From: Azorinus chamasolen
Lineage: Eukaryota; Mollusca; Bivalvia; Cardiida; Solecurtidae
NCBI GenBank assembly: GCA_963576725.1
Contig: OY755241.1
Location: forward strand, 56,606,484 to 56,670,483
Length of the DNA stretch: 64,000 bases
Direction of reading: 5' to 3'
Shown here piece after piece: positions 30,813 through 41,370 of this stretch (position 1 is its first letter; each line of letters starts with the position of its first letter). The position numbers were made by a program, and so were the translations under genes. The notes beneath the pieces were generated by a model. The model ran no database searches. It was not told the origin of the DNA and worked only from the letters and a program-made list of their open reading frames with translations.

Positions 30813-31085
30813 CAGTTAAAACTTGGATATCTCAAACACGAATAACTCGAGGTCTTTCTTAAATTTATAATAAAGAATTGTTCTTAAATGTATTACTACG
30901 CACATCTAGAAAAACACGTGACAGCTTAATGACGGTCGAAAGTAATGCTGAAAACTGCAACAGCTTTCAGCATTACTTTCGACTTTCGTTAAGCTGTGAA
31001 CTTGTTCAGATTAGAAATCGGATCACTCGACTTCTGTTGTCTAAGTAATTTATATGGTCCCTTGAAGCTCGAGAGATTCTACTAC
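30813..31085 (+). mobile_element. TA2 MITE
   Basis: CAGTTAAAACTTGGATATCTC start; hairpin 30921-30997 with apex partly lost (AAAACTGCAACAGCTTT); CTTGAAGCTCGAGAGATTC near the right end, which is degenerate. Confidence 0.65.
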
Positions 31086-31319
31086 CTTTTACTTTTCGTT
31101 TGGGTTAGGACTAATTTGATTGATTTTGGTTTGAGTCTGTCATGAATATTCATTGTGTGAGTGAGTTAGGGTTTACGGCACTGCGACTCTAAATAGAATA
31201 TTCATTGAGTACACAGCGTATCTCTAAATTAGTGACTGTGTATAAAGTACTTTGCTATGTATTTGATTCCATTTGCTTCTAAAACATCAAGATTTGTAGA
31301 TATGTTCAACTAAGTCCGA

Positions 31320-31530
31320 CTCACATTCTTCTGTAGTCTCAGTGTTGTTCTATTTTCTGGTACTTCGGGATCGTTATAGTGTCGGTGTTATTAGTTTTGA
31401 ACATTGGATACCACTTAACTCGGTGCTAGAGGCCTGAGTAGTGTTGCACTTTTAACAGCTGCTCATGAACAGACTCAATAAATGTTCCTGCTTTTGCTTT
31501 CGATGGATCTCTCAGAACTTTGCAGCCATG
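31320..31530 (-). repeat. R3 dispersed repeat, copy A
   Basis: Shares CTCAGTGTTGTT, TTTCTGGTACTTCGGGATC, CGGTGCTAG, TGCTCATGAACAGACTCAAT and GCTTTCGATGGATCT with copies at 40690 and 61640. The minus strand reads LRDPSKAKAGTFIESVHE, in the frame conserved in the other copies. Family unknown. Confidence 0.55.
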
Positions 31531-31609
31531 ACTTGATTCGGTATAAAGTGGATTACAATAAAAAACAAACCGAACCGGAATTTTAATAAAGGTCAATTTA
31601 GGTATTATG

Positions 31610-31690
31610 AAGCAGTTGACAGCTTAATGCAGGTTAAAAACCATGCAGAAAACTCCTGTAGGGTGCCATCTGTCTAAAAGACAGTGAACT
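31610..31690 (+). mobile_element. TA1 left half
   Basis: GCAGTTGACAGCTTAATGCAGG, then AAACTCCTGTAGG, stopping at the apex. A right half (GCATTACTTTCGACCTGC, TTAAGCTACCATCTGC) lies at 32188-32250. The two may be one hairpin opened by insertion of about 500 bp, which includes the TT4 copy at 31957. Confidence 0.5.
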
Positions 31691-31956
31691 ATACATGTAC
31701 TAATTTTAACGCCCGTATTTACTGTTGAGAACATGGGTGAATATTTAGTGGCGGTTTAGAAAATGTGGTTTGGTATATGATTATGACCGTAAGTTCTTAG
31801 CAGAATCTGACTAGTGCATCTCGAGTTATTAACATTGATGAATAGAAAAAGCAGATCTGAGATTCAGGTCTTTTTTACTTGTTTAAGTAGAATCCATTGT
31901 AACAATGTACAATCGAACTTGTCCTTAGCAACCATTCATCTATTTAACATAGGACT

Positions 31957-32179
31957 TTAACCCTTTCACCACCGCAGTCGCATAAAAGCACCACGACAAA
32001 TAGTGCAGTCCCAGATCAGACGCCGCCTTTTCAAGGCGGCGTCTGATCAGGGACTTCACTATTTGTCTCAATCTCTATATCTGTGGTTTATTCCTTTGAA
32101 TTTTGCACTTATTTTACTGAATGATTTAACAAAATTGAATTGCAGACGACAATTAGAAATTTGGCACCGAAAGGGTTAA
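31957..32179 (+). mobile_element. TT4 MITE, complete
   Basis: TTAACCCTTTCACCACCGC and GGCACCGAAAGGGTTAA (TTAA 31957-31960, 32176-32179). Hairpin 31995-32067: CAGTCCCAGATCAGACGCC pairs with GGCGTCTGATCAGGGACTTC round GCCTTTTCAAGGC. Reference copy of TT4. Subterminal GTCGCATAAAAGC and CAGACGACAATT. Confidence 0.85.
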
Positions 32180-32187
32180 AAACATGT

Positions 32188-32290
32188 GGTTGCTTTCTGC
32201 ATTACTTTCGACCTGCATTAAGCTACCATCTGCTTTACAGACCCATTACTATATCTCTTTTTGATGGCCGCTTAAGACATAATAAATTAT
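32188..32290 (+). mobile_element. TA1 right half
   Basis: TTGCTTTCTGCATTACTTTC, CGACCTGCATTAAGCTACC, then GATGGCCGCTTAAGACA. Complements the left half at 31610. Confidence 0.5.
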
Positions 32291-32481
32291 TCTACTGTTG
32301 TCAATAACCTATCTCCAGATTTAAAACAAGAAGACTGATTATGGTAATCCAGGAAAGCGTAATAGCACCACCATGGACCCCTAGTTTATAAAACGCTCTC
32401 ACTATCGAAGTCGTCGTAAAGCGACTGACATGATTTGCTGAAATGGACTTGCTGTAATCTGTGATTACCCCTGGCGGACGT

Positions 32482-32541
32482 TTTGGATTCAGATGAGACA
32501 ACTGCTGACTCGGTGTTTCATCAATATGCAAACCGTTTGAA
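32482..32541. repeat. TT7 hairpin fragment
   Basis: TGGATTCAGATGAGACAACTG, CTCGGTGTTTCATC, CAAACCGTTTG. Confidence 0.5.
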
Positions 32542-32560
32542 AACGTCTTACTTTTATGTT

Positions 32561-32938
32561 TTAACACCTTCCTTCATGTAAATGCCTTTTCACGCATTTG
32601 CAAAAAACAGAGTAGACCCAGATCAGGGTCTGTCGGGTTTGCTTTTGACATGACATATTATATCTGATCAGGGTTTTCCCTGACCTTTTTTTTTCTATTG
32701 AATTGACCCTTAGATTTTACATATAACCCTCAAATTTAAAAGGGTCTGTTCTTTACTTTATATAGAGGGTGTCAAGAGGGCCCTCAAATTGGACTTTTTG
32801 AAGAGGTAAAGGGAAAACCCTGTCTAATTATGCAGATTTTTTATTGTCAATTGGAACATTTTCTTGAAAAGTTTACTTAATAAAATTCCGGCTAATAAGT
32901 ATTCACGAAGTCATTATTTCTTACAGAGAAAATGTTAA
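32561..32938 (+). mobile_element. TT1 MITE with nested CAGGG element
   Basis: TTAACACCTTCCTTC; a short hairpin GTAGACCCAGATCAGGGTCTG has lost its apex. The tail is interrupted at 32669-32822 and resumes TCTAATTATGCAG. It ends AAAATGTTAA (32935-32938), shared with TT5. Confidence 0.7.
32669..32822. mobile_element. hAT-like MITE (154 bp), no clear target duplication
   Basis: Terminal inverted repeats CAGGGTTTTCCCT and AGGGAAAACCCTG. CAGGG ends are typical of hAT. The host TT1 reads ATATCTGAT|TCTAAT across the site, which rejoins to the TT1 consensus with nothing duplicated, odd for hAT. Internal CCCTCAAATT repeats on both sides. Confidence 0.55.
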
Positions 32939-33170
32939 CCCTTCTCTTGCTGAATTTTATATTTCTTCTTCTTTACCAATGTCCTGTTGTATAATTACAT
33001 ATATCTTCACCGAGTACAAGTATTTCGCTGTGCAATCACTGCTGTGGAGTGCACAATCAACTTATAAATAGTGCAGACCCTGATGAGACAGCTCCTGCAG
33101 GAGCTGTCTCATCTGGGTCTTCACTATTTACGGGTAGGTATATTGACGTGAATAGCAAGCATAGGGTTAT
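32935..33170 (-). mobile_element. TT5 MITE
   Basis: TTAACCCTTCTCTTGC left; right end AAGCATAGGGTTAT. Hairpin 33064-33130 with perfect apex GCTCCTGCAGGAGC. Shares its left TTAA with the TT1 before it. Confidence 0.75.
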
Positions 33171-33700
33171 TGAAACAAATTGAAGTAAAGTCTACCCAGA
33201 GAATCAGATGACAATTTTAGCCAACGAAATTTATTTGGCGACAAAAGAGTTAAACACACTCTTGATCTGGACCCCAAAGGTGTTTCAAATCCGTTCAACT
33301 GTCATGGAGGTATTGAAATTGCTAGAATTGAGAAATGATCGAAATTGATCGTCAATATTCAAATTCAAGAGTTTTCATCACCGCACTGGGATTTAGTTCC
33401 TGTAATTATTGAGTCATGGTGGAACAATCAAGTTATATAGCCATCAGTTTACAGGCGTTCTCTACTTGCAATCAAGTGAAGTGTCTCTCGTTGATGGATG
33501 CCTTGTGCACTGGGACGTTAGATATACGCTTTTCAATAGGGGTTAACAGCGTGAATGTTTCAATTTTAAATGCCAGACGTTTGCTTATTGATGGTAATAT
33601 TGCACATTTCTGCACTTGGTGCGTATTTAATTTCAGTCGTTACATCAACAAATAATGTGATTGTTCAAATCAACAAATGCCTCAAACATCCTGGAAAGAT
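33171..33700. other. Mostly unrecognised; TT3 and TT7 scraps
   Basis: TTTGGCGACAAAAGAGTTAA at about 33233-33253 is a TT3 right end, and CTTGATCTGGACCCC (33264) a TT7-like piece. The 79-codon open frame at 33416-33655 has no recognised content. Confidence 0.4.
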
Positions 33701-33905
33701 GGCGGGGGATTATTTATAGCAGAACAACAGACAAAGCTGTGTCATCAAATGCTGAAATCGTTATTTCTCAAACAAACCCTATGTTATGACCACTCTTTAG
33801 AATCGTCTCTTCGAGACGATTCTAAAGAGTGGTCACAACATAGCGTTTGGTGGAGAAATAAAGGGGTTATTCTTGAAATTTTTTTAATATACACATCTTA
33901 TCGGG
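33700..33905 (+). mobile_element. HP8 hairpin element, best copy
   Basis: Hairpin 33763-33858: AACAAACCCTATGTTATGACC, ACTCTTTAGAATCGTCTC and inverse, almost perfect arms of about 47 bases. The right side GGTTATTCTTGAAATT and ACACATCTTATC is shared with the copies at 20560 and 52560. No TTAA or CAGT ends found. Confidence 0.7.
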
Positions 33906-34687
33906 GCCTTTGAATGTTTTCGTAGCCACCTGTATTTAAATGTTAGCTAAACACAGACATTCACTTACAATTAGAACGTTTTGGTAACTGCGGTCGATTA
34001 TCCTTTGGTCTTATTAAGAAGCACTTTAGGTTTTCCCTAGGGATGCAAAGTAAGGTTTCATTTTTCTTAAGTTCCTAACAGATATCTTGTGATCGATTAA
34101 GTACCGGAATAAGCAACTTAATCAGAGCAAAGCTGAGGGCCAATCGGTGATGGCATTTTGAAACACGTTTAGTCCAAGAGAAAATACCGATGCCAAGTTA
34201 ACGGAAACCTAACTTTTTGCTGTTGAAGTTGTCGTTTAGAGAAACAGTGGTAGTTTAGATATCTTACAGCTTAAGGACAGACTGTATGGACAATCATCTA
34301 AAATAACTGGATGTTTTAAATGACCATTCTAAAGTATTTACCCTTTAAATGCGTTTTAGGTAGTAATTTCTGCGCATCTTTATTCGATTCCAAGGGAGAT
34401 AATCACCATTAGTAACTCTTTACAACGAAGGTAGATGTATAGTAAACGGATACATGTTCTGCATTTCGGATACGGAAATCCACGGAACAAATAACAATAT
34501 CCAACAAACGGACATTTTGCGAAAAGGTCTAACGGAGAAAGGATCAGAAAAACACGTGACACATTTAAACGGTATCTACCTTCTCAGAACTGGAATCTTC
34601 CAAAAATGACAATACTGATAATGTTGCGCGTATTACCCTACCCACCAGTAACGATACTGACTTAACATATTATCCCCTAGTGATGCA
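33906..34687. other. No recognised feature
   Basis: No MITE, tandem repeat or open frame worth naming; a 60-codon minus-strand frame at 34380-34562 is unremarkable. Confidence 0.4.
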
Positions 34688-34840
34688 TAAAGTCACTTTA
34701 TGAAACCATTGTGATAAATAGAGCATTTGCCAGAGGCTCAAATCTGACCAATCAAAAACTTGAGAACGAACTCAGACTCAACTAAAAGTTTTATAAGCAT
34801 GGACCCAGTTTGTAAGCATGGACCCAGTTTTGTAAGCCCA
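34688..34840. repeat. TT2 scrap and a short direct repeat
   Basis: AAAGTCACTTTATGAAACC and GTGATAAATAGAGCATTTGC (34688-34730) are the TT2 left arm only. GCATGGACCCAGTTT is repeated at about 34798 and 34818. Confidence 0.5.
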
Positions 34841-35104
34841 TCTTTAGATGATAATATAATGGGGAAATCCATGGCGGCGAGCGAATTGTAGGCAGTGCCA
34901 AACAGTTGTGTTTATACCTTATATATAGAGAGAGACACCTAGCTGCGTAGTGTGCCTAATATCTGCGTAGTGAAGGTCAACGTCACTCACTGTAGACAGG
35001 CGTATTTTGTGATAGTCGTGCACTCTTGTTGTGGTATGTGGATATAAGTTACATGGCTTTCTTTTACAGCCCTAGGTTATATAATGTTGCCACAAGAGCG
35101 TTGA

Positions 35105-37127
35105 GCTGGTCGTGCACATGATAGTAAATCCGGTGTTGGGGCGTTTATAGCAATTTGACTGGAAAGGTTAGTGGGCCTGGTGTTCGGTCAAAAGACAGTA
35201 GAAAATGTAGGTATCATGTAAACAAAGGACACGTTCCACCTGACCACAAGTGTAGCAAAAATTGGGATGACTCATCAAAGACAATTGAACCAGATGTCGC
35301 AAAACTGGGTGTATTGATAATGGAAGATGACACTACAACCGCTAGTAAACTTTACGAAACGTTAAACCATCTGTTTGTCAAGTGGAGTGGCATGAATTAC
35401 ACAAGAAAACATCTTGGTAAAAAAGCCTATACACCTTGCAAAACAAAGATAAATGTCTTACAACAACACCTTGCAAAACAAAGATAAGTGTCTTACAACA
35501 ACACCTTGAAAAACAAAGATAAGTGCCTTACAACAACACCTTGCAAAACAAACATACGTGTCTTACAACACCTTGCAAAACAAACATAAGTGCCTTACAA
35601 CAAGTTATTCAGTATGTTCAGATATGTTTTAGTTATGGAGTAGCCCAAAACAAAAACGATCCAGACGGGGTTATAAAAGCATCGAATCAAAATGTTCCGC
35701 ATGCTTCCCGGGTACATGCAAACTGTGATGATAAGTGGTGCGATTATCTCATAAATCCAGAGAAATACAAACATAGTTATAACCATATGGTCGGGACTTA
35801 GTTGGTGAAGAGTTTCGTACAGATCTATGCTCAATGTTTGAAACTCTCATTAAAACGGTGCTACAATATCACCAGCAGCATCGACAGATGTCGAGTCTAT
35901 TAATAATATGAGTGCGTCTAAAGCACCGAAACGTTGACATTATTCTGCACCAAGCAGCTTGCAGAGCAGAGTTAATTGTGTTGTGACTGAAAGAAAAATA
36001 TGCTCAACATATGTAACATCTCCTGGAATATTTTATTCAAAGCATGCTGCTCGCAAGGATAATAAACGAAAAAGGCGTTTAGAATTCGAAACTACTCACT
36101 TTCAAAAAGCGGAAACTTGAAAATAAAATAAACAAAAGTAAACTTAATGCATAAATGGAGTTGAGAGAAGGTGTAACATGCAAATCATCAATAGGATTGA
36201 TATATAACCATGACAATGACATCATTGAAATTCCAAAACCAACTTCAGAACCAGAGTTGAAGGGAATTGAATCTAATGAGGACTGATCTCATGTTTACTG
36301 TGATATTGAGACGACGGGTCTTCATAAAACTTGTGATATTACACAAATAGCAGTTGTGACTGGGGAGGACTGCTTTAACCAGTACATTCTTCCAACTCAG
36401 CCCATAACCGTAGGGGCAACACAGGTGACTGGGTTGACAGTGATAAATAACATATTGTGCTACAAAGGAAGGCCTGTAAATGCAGTGTCTCTGAAAACAG
36501 CATTGAAACAGTTTCTAGTTTGGTAAGAAAAAAGAAAACCATGTCTACTGATAGGTCATAATTTTAGAATTTTTGACTTCCCAAGGCTAGTAAGGTCATT
36601 TGAATTATACCACTTATTGTCCTATTTTCAAAACTGTGTTATAGGTTTTGTTGATACTCTGCCTCTGTGCAAAGAACAATATCCAGGTTTAAATAAATAC
36701 AGTCAAGAATATCTAGTAAATAAAGTAATGAATGCTCAATATTCTGCTCACAATGTCATTGAAGATGTTTGTAGCTTGCAGAAACTTGTCACATTTACAG
36801 AAGTTTCCTTGGACAATATGCATAGTCATAGTATTACAGTTGATACAGCAATAGACACATACATGTTTGAATAGAAAGCTAATGTAAACTTAATAACTCT
36901 TAGTAATATGCAATAGGAAAAAGTCATCAGTAAACAAATGGCATTGAAAATAGCCAGAAGTGGCCTTTCATTAGCACATCTGAGACTTGCAGTTGATCGC
37001 GGAGGTCGTAATGGTTTATACAAGTTATTGACTGAGAAAAAGAACGGAAAAGTGAGGGTTACTTCAGCAAACAGGATAATAGAAAATGTATTCAATTTTT
37101 TATGCCCGAACTTTGATTCGAACCTGT
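35105..37127 (+). pseudogene. Mutator-like transposase with DEDDh exonuclease, decayed
   Basis: Reading frames can be followed over about 2 kb with breaks. The first part reads SGVGAFIAI, then after a 1-base shift near 35153 LTGKVSGPGVRSKDSRKC, GHVPPDHKCSKNWDDSSKTI, EPDVAKLGVLIMEDDTTTAS and KWSGMNYTRKHLGKKAY. This resembles animal proteins with a Mutator-like transposase domain. A later frame has HANCDDKWCDYLINPEKYKH. The C-terminal part is a DnaQ-type exonuclease: motif I DIETTGL (Asp codon 36302), motif II GHNFRIFD (36554-36577), motif III HNVIEDV (His codon 36749), and QMALKIARSGLSLAHLRLAV at the end. In-frame stops: TGA 36284, TAA 36524, TAG 36872, TAG 36914. A tandem repeat at 35440-35605 also shifts frame. 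The catalytic exonuclease residues survive although the frame does not. The family name rests on memory and was not searched. Confidence 0.7.
35440..35605. repeat. Tandem repeat inside the pseudogene, unit about 35-38 bp
   Basis: CACCTTGCAAAACAAAGATAA plus TGTCTTACAACAA, about four copies. The first copy lies within frame coding CKTKINVLQQ, so the expansion arose from coding sequence and broke it. Confidence 0.8.
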
Positions 37128-37532
37128 AACCATCTCCAGTCTGTGTGTACATTGCATACATTGATAACTCTTGGATGCAAATTATAGTTTATGTACACAA
37201 CCAGGAATATCTATCCCTGGCGCGTGACCAGGCAACTTCATACTTTCCCCGCTAGGTATGCAAGAAAAACAGATATTGTAACGTAAAAGATTATTTTTTA
37301 TCCAGTCACCAGGCTTCTCAAGTGACATAAAGGGGGTGCAAATAAACTTAGGTTTATTAGGTTACTTCCGGTAGTTGAAGGTTTATTAGGTTAGTAGATA
37401 GGCGTAATGATTCTATAACCATGGAACTATTTTAATTTTCTGTAAATATGCATAAAAATCATGTTGACGAAATAGATCTAACAGAAAATTCCCCAAACGA
37501 ATTATTCAAATGAGAAAAAATAAAAATAATTG

Positions 37533-37627
37533 GCTATAGCTGGATTCGAACCCGCGCCTGATCCTACAAAAACAATTTTAATCACTCTAGAGACGTCGTC
37601 CTTACCGATTACGCCACTGAGGCCACA
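37533..37627 (-). pseudogene. tRNA-like sequence with long insert
   Basis: On the minus strand: CAGTGGCGTAATCGGTAAGGAC (A-box region) and GCGGGTTCGAATCCAGC (B box), ending ATAGCCA. Spacing between boxes is longer than in a normal tRNA (anticodon-loop insertion or intron-like). A tRNA pseudogene or SINE head. Confidence 0.45.
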
Positions 37628-38169
37628 TAGAAAGTGACGTTGATTTATCAGTTTTATTAATTTAATCCACCGCTGGCAAAACGCGTTTTTGATAAAATCA
37701 AGCCTGGAAGCAAAGATTGACAGATAAATCGTAAATGTTTTTTTTTTCACTCTCATGATAATTTGATTAATAAACTCTTACAGGGGCGGTGATAGTCATA
37801 GACCTAAATATAGCCTGTTCAGTTCCATCGATTTATGAGTGACGTTAGGTCTATCTAAAAATAGAAACCGTGACTACGTAACTCGAATTTGACTAGAGAA
37901 TATAATCATGTCTGTTTGAAATAACTTATCGACCCTCAATTCAAATCATCTTATTTATCAAATTCAACCACGTTTTCCCTTCTTGTAATGCAAGTATCGA
38001 AACTATTTTCCTCTGCGGTAGCTCATTAGATCTATTTACGTCTAAATGGAAATGAAAAGGGAGGGATCCGTAGATCGAAAACCCGCATTTTCAATGTAAA
38101 TTATTTCAAGAGTCTTATGTTTTATGAGTCTATGAAAAAAGATATTTAACTAAATTGACTGGATAAATC

Positions 38170-38267
38170 GAATAATAGGTTAGTGCCGTAGATGGGACGC
38201 CTTTATCCGACGAGGGGAGAAAACGTTGAGGCGAGGCTTGCCCATCTACGGCACTAACCTATTATTC
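38170..38267. repeat. Perfect 27-bp inverted repeat with 44-base loop
   Basis: GAATAATAGGTTAGTGCCG (38170 on) through GATGGG at 38196 pairs without mismatch with CCCATCTACGGCACTAACC and following bases at 38241-38267. The loop is GC-rich (CCGACGAGGGGAG, TTGAGGCGAGGC). No terminal duplications seen; different from all MITE scaffolds here. Confidence 0.85.
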
Positions 38268-38872
38268 TCTATTTCAGTGAGCTTATGGACAAGGCGGTTG
38301 TTACTTAGTGGTAATTCTCAACACAAATAGATTACTTAAATTGTCTAGTAATATGTACTGAACTCAACAGGATTATTCTATACTGTATGTTTGAAAATGT
38401 TTCATTTTTTGATGAATTTCACTGCTTTATGTATTATTAGTATAACACATTTAAAGGATGTTGAATAGAAAACATTATCAAAATCTATGAAAGGAGGTTT
38501 TCAATATCTTTATTTATCTGCAGAATACATGCTTATTTTTCTAATTTTTGTTGAGTGAAGAAATATACAAAAACTAATTTTGTAAAGAAAATGCTCAGAT
38601 TAATATTTGTTTCATACAGTATCAAAACAAATAGTAATTTACGTGTAAATTCATCATCTGTGTTGTATATATTACAAAGATTTTGTTACAGTTATTTTAA
38701 TTGACACTTTTGACACGTATGGTTACCATGGTAACTGCTATTATTAAAAAAATGTAACTCGTCGACATATATATATATTTTTATTTTTGAATTTACCATT
38801 ACATTTTACCTTATATACACAAAAAAAATTCTATGAAAGGATTCAATTTTCATAAAACTATAGAAATGTCTT

Positions 38873-39059
38873 TTAACCCATTCCCTCATGGTCTATTTTT
38901 AGATACAACATCTTTGAATAAATCTACCGAAAAGGAGCATTAACTAGAGAAAAGGAAACTTTTGTAGTTTGAAACCATTGTGATAAATATTTATATATTT
39001 ATCACAATGGTTTCACAAAGTAACTTTTACAGAGTCTTCAAAAGTCGTCAATGGATTAA
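38873..39059 (-). mobile_element. TT2 MITE with collapsed hairpin
   Basis: TTAACCCATTCCCTC ... GTCAATGGATTAA (38873-38876, 39056-39059). Hairpin 38971-39014 keeps only GAAACCATTGTGATAAAT and its inverse; the GAGCATTTGCTCC centre is gone symmetrically. Confidence 0.75.
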
Positions 39060-39080
39060 TGCGAGAACCGCATGCTTTGA

Positions 39081-39255
39081 CATTTGCAAACATCGTAGGT
39101 CCAGATCATAGGTCTCCTCCAGGAACTATTTGACCAGGGTCTGCACTGTGTGTTATTCAGAATCTTCTAGCAAGTTTAAACCTTTCATGCTGAATTTACT
39201 CTATAGTTAAAAAACGTTGATGGACTATTCCACTCTAAATATTCAGTGTTAATAG
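39081..39255. repeat. Degenerate TT1-like hairpin with unrelated tail
   Basis: GCAAACATCGTAGGTCC, TCTCCTCCAGGAACT, CCAGGGTCTGCACTG; followed by ATTCAGAATCTTCTAGCAAG, also seen near 760 (CAAATTCCGCTAGCAAG). Suggests a further decayed family. Confidence 0.4.
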
Positions 39256-39452
39256 GGTTACTGTTTGAAATACACCCCTGTATCTATGAGTGGACGCTAT
39301 ATCTTAACGCTGACTGGTTATTCCACTCTAAAATGTAGCGTTAAAAGGTTTAATATGACAGCAATGCCCATTTATTACACAGACTAACTTGAATCCGGTG
39401 TGTTTATTTAATGGCCGAAGTTTGCCATGTAGCGCTAATAGCCCTCCGGATA

Positions 39453-39667
39453 TTAACCCATTCCCTCATATTGACGACTCTGTATAATTCACTTTGTGAA
39501 ACCATTGTGATAAATAGAACATTTGCTCCTATAGGAGCAAATGCTCTATTTGTCATAATGGTTTCGAACGACAAAATTCTAAAATTTCCCTTTTCTCTAG
39601 TTAATGCTCCTTTTCGGTAGATTTATTCAAATATGTTGTATCTAAAATAGCCTATGAGGTAATAGAA
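39453..39667 (+). mobile_element. TT2 MITE, right end lost
   Basis: TTAACCCATTCCC at 39453; hairpin 39498-39565 with apex GCTCCTATAGGAGC; right side ends GAGGTAATAGAAC. A TT7 hairpin scrap follows at 39688-39755 (CTCGGTGTCTCATTATGATCC). Confidence 0.7.
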
Positions 39668-39991
39668 CGACACTTTAGTTACCCAAGCAAACACGTCGAA
39701 TTTAACAATGTGGATACTCGGTGTCTCATTATGATCCAAGCTGTTTGACACTTGGTCAATAGTTTATCAAAAGCTCATGTATTGGCGCTTGGCTAAATTG
39801 GTAGTAGTCAAAATTAAACAGAGCCAAATTTAAGCAGACATATTTCTTCACAGCGGTGCAAGAGTTAAGAAATGCTTAATTGTCAAGCAGTATGTACCAG
39901 ATCTTATTGTACAGGATTAAAAATGATAGTTCTCATAGGTTTCTCATAGGTTTCATGGAGAAACGCGTTACATTAGTTTACTGTCTATATA

Positions 39992-40487
39992 CTCGGGGAG
40001 CCAATGGGGTCTATCGTGCACCCCCTAGATTTTTTTCATGGGTACCAAAATGTTCAGAAAAACTGTCCTGAATCAGAATCGCGAATGTACTCAAGTTTAA
40101 ACTCTTTTAGGCTATGTGTATTTTAACCGTTTCCATGGCAACTCCCAGTTTTCGTAATGATGACCCATACCTACAAATTCGCCCATATCACAGCCAGTTT
40201 TTGTCCTAAAACTATAAAACTGGTACCAAATGGAAGATAATACATTGTGCTTTCATTTCCAATTAATTTACCTCATTTGCATACTCATGAATATTAATGA
40301 GAACATTAAAAAGAGTACAACAAAGTATAGAAATAACGTAAACCTTTCATTTTTTATCCTACAAATATCAGAAAATAACTTCAATTAACATGATGACAAA
40401 ACCCCCAGGAAACAAAATATCCAATTTGAGGGGGAGTGTGCGGGGGGGGGGGGGGGAGTGCCCGGTAGACCTTATTGGCTCCCTGAG
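39992..40487. mobile_element. TA4 element (496 bp), TA-flanked
   Basis: Terminal inverted repeats CTCGGGGAGCCAATGGGG and CTTATTGGCTCCCTGAG, about 30 bp with GGTCTA(T/C)CG inside; TA at 39990-39991 and 40488-40489. No transposase. A run of at least 15 G at about 40442-40456 lies near the right end. Confidence 0.65.
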
Positions 40488-40627
40488 TAATACTTCTCTC
40501 ACTGTTTGTTAATTTTTACCTTACTTCGCTATATTGTTTTTCTCGCTTAAATACACCCTAAAACAATTTTTTTAAAGTACTACTTTCTATTGCGTAGTAC
40601 GACCTCCGTATCCAATAGCAAGTAAAG

Positions 40628-40685
40628 CTTATAAAGACAGCCATGTTTATTCATTAAGTGGTCGCACAAGAGGTGTTTTATTGTA
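40628..40685. mobile_element. TA1 right-end fragment
   Basis: CTTATAAAGACAGCCATG, TTCATTAAGTGGTCGC, GAGGTGTTTTATTG: the GCGACC-variant end of TA1. Confidence 0.5.
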
Positions 40686-40689
40686 TGAG

Positions 40690-41010
40690 TATTACGCATG
40701 TACACAGTTTTCGCATTGCTACTTTCGCTTTCGAAGGGTCTCCTCAGAATGTATGTGCGTCACTGTGCTTATGTGGTCGCCGTAAAAAGTTGCCGGTACC
40801 TCATTCTCAGCGTTATATTTTCTGGTCCTTCGGGATTATAAATGTCAATGCTTTTAACTGAATTCCGCTAAACCGGTGCTAAAGCATGAGTAGTATTGCA
40901 CTTTAAATAATTGCTCATCAACGGACACAATTAAAACTGAGTCTGCAAAATTCTCTTTTTGTATTGCTGCTTTTGAAGAAAGTATTACTTTCAGAATTTA
41001 ATGATTTATA
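40690..41010 (-). repeat. R3 dispersed repeat, copy B
   Basis: GGTCGCCGTAAAAAGTTGCC, TCATTCTCAGCGTTA, TTTCTGGTCCTTCGGGAT, CCGGTGCTAAAGC, GAGTCTGCAAAATTCTC. The minus strand reads AAIQKENFADSVLIVSVDEQ. Confidence 0.55.
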
Positions 41011-41370
41011 TCAGTGTTGCGTGGGTGATTCATCCTATAGTTTTGTTACAAATATGTTGAGCTGAATCATGAAACTAGAAGCAATCTGAAAACTAGAAAT
41101 AATAATGGTGATAAAAGTCGACTCGATTTTGTATTCTTTAACGGACGATTTATTTGAATTGGGAAATCAAATTGTTTCAGATGTCCAATTTTATTGCTGA
41201 ATGACAAATTAAAACCCTGTTTTCAACAAATGATTTAATTGCAAAGAGGGAAAGCAAATATACATGTTGTTCAAATTACAATCATGAGATGAACACACCA
41301 AGACGGTTTACACAATTAGGACACACATTATCCCCTTTGCCAAGAACTAAAAGGAAAGCAGGTCGGTGGG

